From: Acarospora socialis
Lineage: Eukaryota > Ascomycota > Lecanoromycetes > Acarosporales > Acarosporaceae
DNA length: 64,000 bases
NCBI GenBank assembly: GCA_025617375.2
Contig: JAMYGW020000003.1
Location: 2,356,001-2,420,000 of the forward strand
Direction of reading: 5' to 3'
In this document: one piece after another, positions 12,561 through 25,500 of the stretch
Layout: each line of letters begins with the position of its first letter
How positions within the stretch are numbered: position 1 is the stretch's first letter
Notes under the pieces: model-generated
Told to the model about the DNA's origin: nothing
Databases searched by the model: none
The model's input: the letters and a program-made list of their open reading frames with translations, nothing else
Made by a program: the position numbers and the translations under genes

Positions 12561-15500
12561 TCATTCTCTTTTTTCTAGACATTAATTCTCTAGATCTATA
12601 TAAGTAAGAGTGTTTAAGAAATCTTTTCATTCATAATTATATTTCATCATTCTTCTGACAACTGACTTTGTGCTGCAAAGAAAATTGCTGTTCATAATCA
12701 TTCTGTAATGATGTTCTGTCATTATTGTTTATATAATTAGTGCTTGTATATTGTGATGAATTCATATAAGAAATGTGCTGAATACACTCATTATGATTGT
12801 TCTTGTGTTAATATGTTGTAAAAGACTCTCAATAAGATTCAGAAAAAACTGAAATTAAATATTCTTATTATGAAGTTTAAACAATTCTGTCTTCTTGCTG
12901 AGCAGACTTATATTGCTGTTAAGTTCAATTGTTTTCACAAAACATTGCAACAAACTCAAAATCATATTAAAAAAAAAACTCTCTGTCTTCTGTAGAAGTT
13001 GTTTAATGATAAGATTGTAATGAAAAATCTATTTGCTGAGATTCTGTCTCAGTACTTTGATATTATGTTAAACAAATTTTGACAATTTAATTCTCTTATC
13101 TTTTCTTCTCAAAATGTCAGAGTGTTTTTACATAGTTTTTAAGATTTTTTCTTGATTTTCATGTGTTTTTTGAGATACTATAATCTTTTCACTTAATAAG
13201 ATAGTGAACTTTCTCTTTAATTATTTATTTCTTTAAAATGTTCTCAATTTCATATTCTTTATCAAATTCAACAGATGTTTCAGTGTCTTGAAGTGATATG
13301 AACTGATTACAATGTTGTAACATGAATGCATAAAATACTGAGTATATTCTCATTCTCTTAAGTAAGTTTAACTTGTAACTCAGTTTCTTAATATTTTATA
13401 TAATTTTAAATGATTTAATGCTCTTATTTTCTAACTTCTTGCTTCTTTCTTTAGTTTTTATTCTATCTGTTTATAAATATATTTTTTTTTCTTTTTCAAA
13501 TAATTTTGCTTCTGTTATTCATTCTGTCTACTGTTCAATCTATTTTGTTATGTTTCAGTACAGTTTCTTTAATTGTGCAATGTTTAGAATCACTTTCTAA
13601 CTTTGTGATTCATGTTTTTGTGAATTTTGTCATATTTCTGAATTATAATTATAATTTACAAAGAAAGATGTTTTTTTCATAGTTTTGTTTTTTGCATTGT
13701 TATACACAAACTGTGTTGTTGACAACAGCTGTACTCAGTCATTCTGATTTTTGTTGACATAGTATTTTAAGTATATTTTCACTATTTGATTCATTTATTT
13801 ACTCTGTTTATCTGTTTGTAAATAATATGTTATTAACATTTTATGTTTTATCTCAAGTTCTACTGTGAGTGTTTCTCAAAACTTGCTTGTAAACAGTTTG
13901 TCTCTGTCAGTAATAAACTCTTTTGATAGATTATGATTGTTAATTAATTCTCTCAGTATAATATACATCAATACTAATGCTGTTGTGATCTCTCTGAATG
14001 AAATAAACATTGTGTATTTGATTAATTTGTTCACTATAATTAATATACTGTTGAATTTTATTTCTCATGCTGAATTCTTTGATGATGATAATTTCATAAT
14101 GAAATTCATGATAACTGACTTTCATGATGTACTCAGTGCATCTAGTTGTGTTACTTCATCATATTGTTTGTCTCAATTAATCTTATTTCTTCAGCATGAT
14201 TGCACACAGCAATTATTTTGATGATTCAGTTTCTAAAATTGTTAATGTTGTATTTTCTTCACATAAAATTCTCAGTATGTTTAATTCTCAAATATTTCTC
14301 AGTTCTGCTGTAGTGACACATTTTAATGAGTTCTTTATTTGTTAAGAAAGCTTACTTCATCTTGTACATTGCTGTTAAGTTTCTCATGAGAATTTTCTCA
14401 TGATTTTTGTTAAGAATCTCAACATATATCATTTATATATCTTTATGATCAGATTATTTACTCAAGACATTTGCTTCATCATTCTCATTATTCTTCTTGT
14501 AATAAATCTGAAATTCATAATCTGTCAATTGTTCTGTTTAATGAATCTGTTATTGATTTAATTGTTTAATTGTTGCAAAGTTTTTCAGATTCTTGTGATC
14601 TGTATAGATTTAAATTAACTTGTTTGTTTTTGCAAGATAAGATCTTCAGTTTTGCAATGTTTTTATTATTATAAGTAATTCTTTGTTGTGAACTTTATAT
14701 CTTTTCTCAGATTCTGATAGTTTTCTAAATTGATATATTATTGATTTTTGTTGTCTATTCTTAATCTAATATAGACATGCTTTCACTGCAAAGTCTGAAG
14801 CATTAATCTTCAGTGTCTTCTTATATGCTGAATTGAGTATTCTCAAATGCACTGTTTCATTAAAACTTTTCTTTAATGTGTAAAATGCATTTTCTTAATC
14901 TTCTTCTCAATGTCATTCTTCATTTTTGTGTATTAAATGCATTAATGATTTCACAATTCTTGTGTATCTGAGTACAAACTTTCAATAATAGTTTATCAAC
15001 TCTAGAAAGACTTGCACATTCTTGATTCATTTTGATGTTAATCAGTCTCTGACTACTTTTATCTTTTTTAAATTCTTCTTGATCTGTTTAAATCATATTA
15101 TATATTTTAAAAACTCAACTTTTTTAATCTTAAATCTGCTTTTTGACTTTTTCATATACAAAACTTTCTCATTGAGCTTTACTAATATCTTGTGCACATA
15201 TTTTCAGTACTTTTCAAGATCTTTTAAATATATCAGAATGTTGTTGAGATACATGATCATAAAATTATTGAAATATTCTTTTAATATGTTATTGATTAGT
15301 CTCTAAAAGATAATAAAAACATTTTTTAATTCAAATGACATAACTGTATATTCATAATATTCATATCTTGTTCAAAATGTTATCTTTTATTTTTTATCTT
15401 TCTTTATTCTAATTTGATAATAAATCTTCTTAAGATTTAAGCTTGTGAATCACTTAGTCTTGTTTAATTAATCTTGCAATTCTTTTATCAATGATAAAGA

Positions 15501-18074
15501 ATAACTGTCTCAATAAATTATTTTGTTGAGTTGTCTGTAATCAACACACAGTTGTTTTTTGTCATTTTTCTTTAATATAAACAGAATTAGATATTCTGTT
15601 GATGATTTTGATGATTTTATAAATTTTTTCTTGAAATTCTTGTCAAGATAAGTTCTGACTTTTTTAAGTTGATTTTTGCTCATTGAATATAACAGTATTC
15701 ACTTAGATTATTTCTCATTCAATAGTGATATTTCATGATTTCAGAACTTATACTTCACTAAGTTTATCTCTGATTGTTTAGAAATCTTATATGTGTTTTT
15801 TATTGTGTATATTTTTTTTATAACTCAGTTAATTCTCAGATTTCTTTTGCATAATCAAGACATCTTTAGTACTGTGTTGTATCTGATTAACTTTATAATG
15901 TTAAATATTATCTCTTGTGAATTTTCACAAATTGAAACTTTCACACAAATTTTCTTCTTGATTCTTTCTGTGACTTCATTGATCATTTATATGTTGAATG
16001 AATAATGCATTCACTTTGTTTTCAATTCTAACATTTCAACAATCTTACAATTCATAATGTTGCTATTCACTCTGAAATTCATCAGTGCATCAATTCAATA
16101 TTCATTAATTTTGATCTGAGTTCATATCTAATAATTATTGTCACTTCTTTGAGATATCACTAGTTTCTTGTTCTTTAGTCTTGTCAAGAAAGCTCTTCAT
16201 TTTTTGATTTACTTAATTATTCAGTTTATCTTTATAGTTCTTGAAATTATCTGAGTTTTTTTTTAATCATAAGATTCACATACTCTAAACTATACTGTTT
16301 AATGTGTCTTTTCAGATGTAGTCAGAGTTCATACTGATTATACTTCATCTATAATTGACTTTTAAAAACTTTTACTCTTTGCAAAAATTCAAATGACATA
16401 TATTCTTCACTGAAAATTCATCTATCTTCATTCTGCATGATATATTTTTCAGATAAGTGTATTTTAATTTTATAATTTTTTATTCTTTACACAAGAGATT
16501 TAAACAATATCATGTTATCTCTGTTGAAACATTCATCTTTAACAGCTATCATCAGCTCTTTTAACTGATTGTATATCTTTTGTTCTTGTATATTTTTGTG
16601 TTGTGTTTTCTGTTTTTGAACTTGTATCTTTTGTTTAAGCTTTTTTTTCTTAAACTGAAGTTTTTCTTCTCTCAACATTCTGCATTGATTTTCTGAGTGT
16701 TGAAATGTTGTCTTCAGTTTTATATTAACTTTTTATTTGTTGATTTCTTTCTGATTCACATTCAAATTCAGTGTTTGTTAAATGTTATTATTGTAGTCTT
16801 TTTCTATCTGAGTATCTCAAATATCAGTCTTTTCAATCTCAGCATCAAGATTTCTTTTTTTGATAAGAATAACTAGTTTTTTCTCTTGAGTCAGTCTGTT
16901 GCATTCATTTCTGTTTTTTGTTCTAGACTTTTGTGAATATTATTCAACTATATCTTTGTTGTTCATGTATACTCAGCACAGATTGTCATAACAGACTGTT
17001 TAGCTTAGAACATTATGTATTATGTTTGATTTTTTTGCTTTTGTTTTGATCATTATTGCTGCAATATTTTTTCTATTCATTCAAGATCTATTACACTCTT
17101 GAACAAGATGTTCAGATTTTCTGTAATTATAATATATTTATATTTTATTTTGCAGTGTCATTTAAAACTTATTGAATTACTCTGTTTGACATTCAAACTC
17201 TGTTCATTTAGTTTTTCATGACTTCTAATGACACTTTTTAATTGTATTGAGATTTATAGAATTTGTCTCTTTATATCATATCGATTAAATATATCTCTTT
17301 AATCATAGTCAAGAGCTTTCTTCTTGATCTTTTATCATAAATGACATTTAATATTCTTTGTGCTTCATTTGATGTTTTTATTGACAACTATCAATGTTAA
17401 TACTCAGATTAATCATTTTCTGAAGATTATCTGATTGTTTTGTTTGAACTATTTTATCTTTGATGAACTTTCTCAACTCACAGTAGTACTAATAGATGAG
17501 TACTTTATTATTTCATCTGATAAGTGCTGTTAACTGCTGAAACTCTGTAATATATACTGTTATTAATTCATTCTGTTACAAGATGTAAACTTATTTCTTT
17601 GTTGCTCTTTTTTCATCAATTACTTCAAAAGCTCTTTTAAGTTTTTTCTTGAACTTGTTGAAGTTGTTGAACATGAACTTTATGTTGATGTTGCACTCTT
17701 TATATTTCTTCTTTAAAAATTTATGCAGTCTGAAGTCAACTCAATCAAAGACTGCATTCACTAAATAGATTGTTGCAAACAATGTTTTTTCTTGATTGAT
17801 TTAAAACTTTAATTGATTGAACTCAATATACAGATCAAGCTTGATCACAAAGACTCACAACTTCTCTTATTCTTTCATAAAGATGTCAAATATCTATATC
17901 TTTGATGCATTCACAGATAACTATATAATCTGAGCTGACATTACTGATTGTGCTGCTGTTCTATTCAGTGTAAATGATAAAGATGAGTTTGTTTGAACTT
18001 GTTTTAAGAACAAGATTGAGATGTTTTTTTGAGTGTTAAACATTGTATCAATTATATTACAAGAATGTTCAAAG

Positions 18075-18410
18075 TGTAATGTTCTCACAGAAGATTTTTC
18101 TCATATTAAAACTAAAAATTATATTTGTGAATATAACAGCTAATCTGAAACAGTTCTGATCTTAATTTTTAGATTGTTACTGAAGTTGAATATGATTGAT
18201 TTCATAAGAAAATTAACTCTATTATATAAAATGAACTTGATGTTCTTCTGTGTTGAGTTAAATATTTAACTGATTAACTCATTGAGTTGACTGCTTGACT
18301 TCTTAAGTCATTAAGTTATTATGTGACTTATGCTTGACAGATAATCTATTAAACATCTATTTCACATATAAGTCAGTCTGTGTCTTATCTCTTCAGATAT
18401 AATCATAACA
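18075..18410 (-). repeat. Element B1 5' LTR
   Basis: 336 bp, the partner of 12,225-12,560. The sequence just inside it (ending near 18,074) matches the leader conserved next to the 5' LTRs of A, B2 and C. Confidence 0.9.
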
Positions 18411-19717
18411 TTTTTTTTGCTGAAGTCTTTTTTTCTTTAATGTTCAGCATTGATTCTCTAAATGTTTATACTCTGACTTGAGTTTCTGATTAACTTTTCA
18501 TTTATTGATGTTTTTTTAGTCTGTGTTTAAATTCAAGACAATTCAGATGCTATCACTGTAGTTTTTTTCTATCTGAGTATTACAAATATTAATCTCTTTA
18601 ATCTCAATCTCTAAAATACAAAGTTCTTTCTTCACAGTATTATCTGATCTAAACTGTTCTGTGATATTATAAACTTCTTATTTCTGATGTAACTTCTTTG
18701 AATAGTATCTGATTTCATTTTTGCTGTTTATATATGTTCAATATATATTGTCATAACAAGCTGTTCAACTAAGATTGTCATGCACTACTTTTTTAGTTGT
18801 AATTACAGTTTCTTTTCTTTCTTTCTTGAGCTTTCTGCAGTTCTGTGCAAGATGTTTAATGCTATTGCAATTGTAGTATTTTTACATTTCTTAATTACTC
18901 AGAGACTTCTTTCTGAAGAACTGTTTTCTTTTTTGTGATGTTTTTTTTTATCTTTGCACTGAAGATCAATCTCATTTCATTATATTGAGATTCATAAAAT
19001 TCAAGTATAATCATCTTAAATTATCTCAGTCAGCTCTTCTGAATCATCTTTGATGTCAGTAGCTTTTCTTTTTCATTTATTACTTTCACTGACAGCTGTT
19101 TATTATAATTGTCTTATTAATTAATTTTTGCAGATCATCTGATTTGTTGCTTCATGCAATTTCATTTTTGATAAATTCTTTCAAGTCTCAATAGTAAATC
19201 AATGCTAATTGATTCAGATTTTATTGCATGAGTATTACAATTCATTGAAACTCTGTCACATACTTAACTGCAAATTCTTCTTATTATAATGTGTGAATTT
19301 TCTGTTCTGCTGCATGTTTCTTATTTATTACTTTGAAAATTCTTCTCAGCTTTTTCTTGAACTGCATTCAGTTTCTGATGCAAGATGTATTCTGTTTTTA
19401 ATTAACTGTACTTTTAATCATGAACTTATTGAGCTGTGATTTAATTCAGTTAAATGCTGTATTCTTTAAATAGAATGTTGTAAACAAGACTCTGTTAATA
19501 TTGCTCTGAAATTTCTTCTGATTAAAGTCAATATATAGATTGAGTTGAGTAAGAAATTATCTCAAATTCTGTTAATCTTTTATAAAGTTCTCTGATATCT
19601 TGACTTTGAGTATTTTGTAATTGATGTTGATTATTTTTGTTGATTTGATGCTCTGCAATGCACTATCTAAGATTGATTCTTTGAATGACATTTTTTATAT
19701 TGTAAAAATGTTCAAAG
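18411..19717 (-). mobile_element. Element C internal segment: gag-side remnant
   Basis: The right-hand part of element C after the B1 insertion. Its sequence parallels the gag region of elements B1 and A on the minus strand, ending at the leader that abuts the 5' LTR. It is broken many times. Confidence 0.85.
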
Positions 19718-20066
19718 TGTTATGTTTTAACTGAGATTTCTTGATTATAGAACTAGAGTTTGTGCTCTTTAATATAAAGATTCAAAGATTCTAAATAAAC
19801 AATAGCTTTATATTGTATAACTAGATGAGTTGAACACAATCACTTTCATAAAAGAAACAATTTTACTATATAAAAACTCTGTTTGCTAATCTTACTGTTG
19901 AGTCTGATGAGCTGACTTATTTATGCAATTTGTTGAGCTGTTTTACTGTATTTGTCATTAAGCATAATAAGATGTCACATGACTTCTTTGTGACAGACTT
20001 TCTGTTAAATGCTCATTTAGTGTATAAGTTAGTTTGTGTTAGTCTCAACTGAGCTAGATCATAATA
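19718..20066 (-). repeat. Element C 5' LTR (right copy)
   Basis: 349 bp, the partner of 637-985. The right TSD copy TTAAA is at 20,067-20,071. Confidence 0.92.
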
Positions 20067-20071
20067 TTAAA

Positions 20072-21515
20072 CTTGAAATAAAAATTGAGAGATTCAAAAA
20101 TCTCAACAGAAATGTGTGAATTAACAAGCATAAAGTCTACAACTATAACATTTACTACAGCAATGAGATCAAAATCTTACATAATTGACATTGAAGCAAG
20201 AGAAGACACATTGTTTGTCTTTAATCAATTGAACATCTCTGTTAAAAATATAATTTAGTTTTGATTCTTGAAGCTGAATTATACTTTAACTCAATTAACT
20301 CTTAAGAATTTATATACTTTGAACAATGACTTTAACACAGACTTTCAGTTCTTTAACTCATTAAATCAGATCAGTAAGATTTTGAATTTTGTTGTTTCAA
20401 ATATAAATTTTACTTGATTCTTCTGTCATCAGATTATTGATATGTTTCATTGTCAAAAAGATATAATATTTGAACTTAATTCAGCAGAAAATATGAATCA
20501 ATTTTTCATCAACATTAAATCTTCAATAATAAGTACAACTATCAGCTTCTATTTCACTGACAGTATTATAAGCTCATTTTTAATTAGTAGCACTCTTGTG
20601 TGCTCTGTATTGTCTTTAAATTTAACATTAATATCTTCAAATATTTTCTACATTGACTATACTGAAACTTCTGATGCTGATAGTAAGTTTTATGAAATTT
20701 CTTCAACAGTTATATTGTCAATAACTGCATTATTCACTATAATCTCTCACATATCTACAGCAACATCAGACAGTATCATATTATCATTAATAGTGAATTT
20801 ATAAACATCTTATTTTCTGAACATCTACTTTTACTTTTATACTTTCTTAATGATGCAGATGATTCTTGTTGTAATATAAATACTTATAATTTTAGATTTT
20901 GCTTTGTATCTGCACAAAGTCATGTATGTAATTAGTATTCAAAGTCATTGTTCTCTCAATTCTGAATCTCAATCATAGACATTGAGTAGCTGTGAGAATC
21001 TACTTTAATTAAGAAATATTTTTTTGCTTTTCAGTCAGCAGAGATTGAGATATTTCTTGAAAAGTGATTTATATCATCAACAACTATTTAAAATCAAACA
21101 ATATTGATTCAGAACACATTAGACAATTGTTGTTCACAGTGTTTCATTTTTTATCAAATTTTCACTCAGAATTCTGACACACTGATTTATAGTTCATTGC
21201 AGTTCTGCATCACTCAGTTGTGTTTTTAACATTATGTTTACATTCTCAATAATGAATAATTCTGATATCACATATCTGTATATGCTCATTAGTATGTAAA
21301 ATTGAGTAGTATATTTAAAGAGAAAATCATTACAGTAACTGAGTAGCAACAATGACAATGATACTGTGCTGAGTCTATTGTGAAGTTACTTAATGCAAAT
21401 TAAAGTACACAGATTTCTCTGTGTGACTGTGAACAATGAATTTTGTTATGTTTTTTAAAATTAGATGCAGCAGCTACTTTCATATCTTGTATTTCAGTAC
21501 ACTCACACATTGTTA
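20072..21515. other. Unrecognised degenerate AT-rich sequence
   Basis: This lies between element C and element E and is fully RIP-like. One open frame of 120 codons (20,442-20,804, plus) is Ser/Thr/Ile-rich and matches no family I know. In such DNA a frame of this length could be chance. The stretch is probably continuous with 1-631 before C inserted and with 27,372 onward before E inserted. Confidence 0.55.
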
Positions 21516-21520
21516 TTAAG

Positions 21521-21730
21521 TGTTGAGAAGTGTAGTGTTCTAGCTGCTTTCATAGTTTTAGTTGAGACTAGTGTCAGAGATTACTCATTACTCATATAGT
21601 CTGTATAACAGAGTACATAAATAAACAATCTTTACAATTTACATCAATTATAGTCAAGTCAATGATGTACATTTCACTAGATAAACAGTTAATCAGCAGT
21701 ATAGCATGAGTATTCTTTTATTTATGAACA
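21521..21730 (+). repeat. Element E 5' LTR
   Basis: 210 bp starting TGTTGAG; pairs with 27,157-27,366. TSD TTAAG is immediately upstream. Confidence 0.9.
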
Positions 21731-21793
21731 GATTATGAGTTCAGATTAACAAGAAGCTTTTTAGAAAAAATGCATACTATTTTAATATCTTGA

Positions 21794-22053
21794 CAGCTTG
21801 ATACAGAGACTTAAAGATTGAGCAAAATAAGCATTATTAACAGTTAATATAAGACTTTAAAATTGAGCAAAATGACATTCTCAGCAGTTAATATAAAGCT
21901 TTAAAATTGAACAAAACAGTATTTTCAGCAGCTTGATATGAGATCAAAACAAGCACACTATAACTCTCAATACAACACTCAAAGATTAATGAAACAAGAT
22001 TTATCAGCAACTTAATACAGTGCTTAATAACTGAGTAAAACAAGCATACACAC
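21794..22053. repeat. Degenerate ~44-bp tandem array in the element E leader
   Basis: About six units, each opening CAG(C/T)T(A/T)AATA or a close variant and containing a TTAAAATTGAGCAAAA-like core. Units two and three (21,841-21,884 and 21,885-21,928) are both exactly 44 bp and nearly identical. The outer units are more diverged. The array sits between the 5' LTR and the MITE. Confidence 0.75.
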
Positions 22054-22188
22054 TTCTTCTTTCTCTTATTTACATTATTTTCTTCTGTACATCTTATTAC
22101 TTCATTTTATTCATTTTTTATATTATGTGCTAACTGTTATCAAAAGCTATATTATGAATTTTGATGACTTTTTCATGAAGCAGTGATC

Positions 22189-22568
22189 TAAAGTGACTAT
22201 CAAGTCAGTCTGACTCTGACTCAACTTAGCTTGACTCTGATCTGATCTGTGAGTCAAGTCAGAAATTTTGATTTACAAGTAAGATCAAAGTCAAATCAAT
22301 TGTTTTAATCTGATCTGTGAGTTAATCAGAATCAGAATATATACTATTATTAGAAATTTTAAGTCTCAATCTATTGATCTAAAACTAGATTTGTTAGAAA
22401 TAAGCATTAGATATACTATATTTAGTATGAATAAGTTATCAAGTCTGATCTAACTCAATTCTGACTCAATCTGCAGATCAGATTAGATCAAAATTTTAAA
22501 TCTGACTTGACTTACAGATCAGATCAGATCAGAAAATCTTGATTTAACTCAACTTAATGATCACTTTA
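22189..22568. mobile_element. hAT-like MITE, 380 bp, inside element E
   Basis: A non-autonomous DNA transposon. Exact 8-bp direct repeats, CAGTGATC, flank it at 22,181-22,188 and 22,569-22,576. The termini are inverted: TAAAGTGA at the left and TCACTTTA at the right, with 14 of the outer 17 bp pairing. Inside, subterminal GATCTGATCTG-type motifs on the left are mirrored as CAGATCAGATC-type motifs on the right, making much of the element self-complementary. There is no coding capacity. An 8-bp TSD with short TIRs is characteristic of the hAT superfamily; the superfamily call is inference because no transposase is present. It is RIP-like mutated with its host. Confidence 0.8.
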
Positions 22569-25500
22569 CAGTGATCTGTTTTAATGCTCAGTTGTAAGAA
22601 CTGTAATTAATGATTTATTTTCATGAGAAGATGATTAATAAATAAAGATCTATGATACACTGTTGAGATTTTAATAATTAACACTTCAGTTAATAATTTC
22701 TTCTTTTTTCTCAGCAATCTTAATTTCAAAAGTCAAAAGTTTAACACAAAAACTCTGTACTGACTCATCATTTATATCAGTGCAGATGATCAGAAGTACA
22801 TTACAAATAAAATTAATGTGAAAAATACTTAAAATATTTTGAAATTCAAATACAGAAAGAAGCTGCAGATCATTGAAAAATAATATTTAACAAAGTTTAT
22901 TGAATATAGAATGTCAGCAAATGTATTTATTAATGAAATATGAGTACATCTCAGCAAACTTGACAAAAAGATTGCAGTCACTCAGTCTGATATGATTGAT
23001 TTATTTAAATTTGAATGACAATTTTAAACACTTCTTTAAGTATTATCTGAGAACTACACAGTAATCTATGACACAATTAATATTCAAAATACTTCAAACA
23101 TCAAGAAAGATCTGTAAAAGCTTCAAGAAAAAAAAATACATTTAAAAACTATTGAAAGTGTCTTGTAAACAGATCAATGTAAAGAGAAAGATTCAGTACA
23201 TTTATATCAGCATGATGTGAAATATCATTATTGAAGATTGTTAAGTTCTGACAACAATCATTTTTCTTAATGTAAATCAATTAAATGTCTTCTCTGTTGC
23301 AGTTCTCATTGTATTTAAGATTGTGAATATTTTTCTGCTATTTGTAAAAATGTTGAGTTAAGAAAATTATTTATTTTAATTACAGTTAAGTCAGTCAGAA
23401 AGTCAGATAAGTTGTTTGCAGATAACTTACATCATTAAAACAAAATAGAGTTCAAGCACAAGAACAGAAAACATAGAGTTTTTAATGTTGAAACTAAAAA
23501 ATATAATGACTTATTCTTATCTGAATTTGATGCAGAGAAAAATAATGAGATTGTTACTTTATTTAAGAAAACTATCAGTAAAATATTTAGTTCTGAATGA
23601 ATTGTGAACTCTGAATACTTTATATACATAATTAATTAACATCAATTTTTCAGTGACTTCTTAATACATATATGACATCAATGAATTAAAGTTGAGAGAA
23701 AATACTTATACTCATATTACTGTAAAGTTGCAGTCATGTAGAACAGATTTAGAAATTTTGTAAATTTAAGTTCAATACTTTATATGTCTGAATTAGAAGT
23801 CAATCTTTTGTCAGAAAAGCAAATATGTAAAATGAAATTGTAGAAAAGTTTTGATCAGCATAGTCTTTATATGTGAGATAAACATGACAATGTTATGATA
23901 AAAGTATTTAAGTGAGACAGTGTCTACATAATTAAATACATTGCAAAAAAACTGAATAAGTTTGTTCTATTATCTGTCATACACATGTTACTCAATTCAG
24001 AGATAACTCTTTCAGTCACAGTATCAGATGTGAACTCTTAGATGTAAATTAACTCATTAAACTCTGTTAACACTTTATTTTCTGCTGATACTTCATTTTT
24101 AAGTGAAAAGATCAAGATCTACAAGTTGTAACATTAAGAATTTGTTCATCTTGACTCTGCAAAGCTCTGTGATCTTTATAAAGTTATTATTTTTAAAAAG
24201 TCAATTTTCATTGCTGAAGACAAGAAGAATATCTGTGAAATTTATGTTTTCATTAAGTTTGTCAATCAGCAAAAACACAATGTAAACAAGAAAAAAATCA
24301 ATATTCTTATTTTGATTTTCATTGATATATGTAGTTTCTTATCTCTGTCATTTATTGAACATCAGTATTTTCTGAAGATTGTGAACAATTATTTTTGAAA
24401 AACATAAACAATATTGTTGAAGTAACACAATAATGTTTCACAAAAACTGCAAAAGTAACAATTAAAAATTGAGCTTCAGATTGATGCAAGAGTACTTACT
24501 GTATGAAGTGACAATGTTACAAAATTAAAATCAATTTTAAATGACTGATGCAAATTTTTTAACATTACATTACAATATATTATGTTTTACATGTCTATTC
24601 AGAATAATATTGTTAAAAGAGACATATATCACTGAAAATTCAGTGTATATTATGATTAAGAAAACAAAACTTTCAATAAAGTTCTGAGTAAAGACAATAT
24701 AAATAGATGTTTATCTTTACAACTGAACAGCAATTGATTTCTTGATCAATGACAGATAAACAACTTTGAAAAAGATTTTCACTAATGTATAATTATTCAT
24801 TGATTACATTTGTGTCTGAGATTACAAGTACTACTTCTATATCAATTTTAAGTTGTTGCTGAAGAGCAGACAGAATAAGTTTATAAATTGAGAATGAGTG
24901 AAAGTTTTCATAAATTATATAAATAAAATCACAAAGCAGTATCTGCTTTAAACTTCAGATCTTAAGCAGATCATTAAGAATTATGCTGTGAAGTTTGTTA
25001 AGAATGAAAAGAAAAATAGTGTTGATCTTAAACTGCAAAAATAAACACTGAACATTCTGTCTGAACAAAAATCAGTTAAATAATTATAAAAAAATATAAT
25101 CATCACAAATTTCACAGCATCTACAACTCTGTTTACTGTCTTTGAACAAATTCACAGATTCAGATTTATGAGTTTAGATAACAAAAAAGAGTTTAAATTA
25201 ACTGTAAACAATTTCAACACATTTTCATCAGACATTCATATAATGAATAAATTAACTACAATCAACTTAAACAGATCATAGATAAATGAATAGAATGAAA
25301 TTAAGTAATTTTTACATATTGAAGTTTCTGTCAGCAAAGTACTAAATATTTTAACTGAGAAAGTTAAAACATTTTTGTGCATTAAGATTCTGAAGAGAAA
25401 ACAGAACAATGATGATGAAGATTTTAATGAATTTATGATTAAAATATCATGAATTATGCTGACACTTATGATGTTTATTACAGATGATGAAAAAGATACT

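Larger units (their letters stand above)
12225..18410 (-). mobile_element. Element B1: Ty3/gypsy LTR retrotransposon nested in element C
   Basis: A 6,186-bp element with 336-bp LTRs (12,225-12,560 and 18,075-18,410). The flanking 5-mers TCTTT and TTTTT look like one TSD that has since lost a C. The flanks join into continuous element C gag-region sequence when compared with element A near 45,120-45,200, confirming that B1 landed inside C. Minus-strand order: gag (about 16,300-18,000), RT (about 14,900-15,700), integrase (about 13,700-14,400). It is nearly the same as B2 along its length. It is broken many times and younger than C. Confidence 0.92.
637..20066 (-). mobile_element. Element C: Ty3/gypsy LTR retrotransposon, host of two nested insertions
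   Basis: Two 349-bp LTRs (637-985 and 19,718-20,066) are flanked by an exact 5-bp TSD, TTAAA, at 632-636 and 20,067-20,071. Removing nested elements D and B1 leaves about 6.1 kb, the same size as elements A and B. The coding direction is minus: gag-side remnants lie at 18,411-19,717, and reverse transcriptase, RNase H and integrase remnants at 8,168-12,224. The best-preserved patch is a Ty3-type RT stretch at 10,661-10,909 (minus). The internal sequence resembles element A throughout. It is broken, with very many breaks. The LTR pair differs by transitions only, so its age cannot be read from divergence, but it must be older than D and B1. Confidence 0.93.

Noticed and set aside
21794-22053. 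CRISPR-like array
   Set aside because: The units are contiguous degenerate repeats without spacers, in a eukaryotic genome; this is a tandem array.
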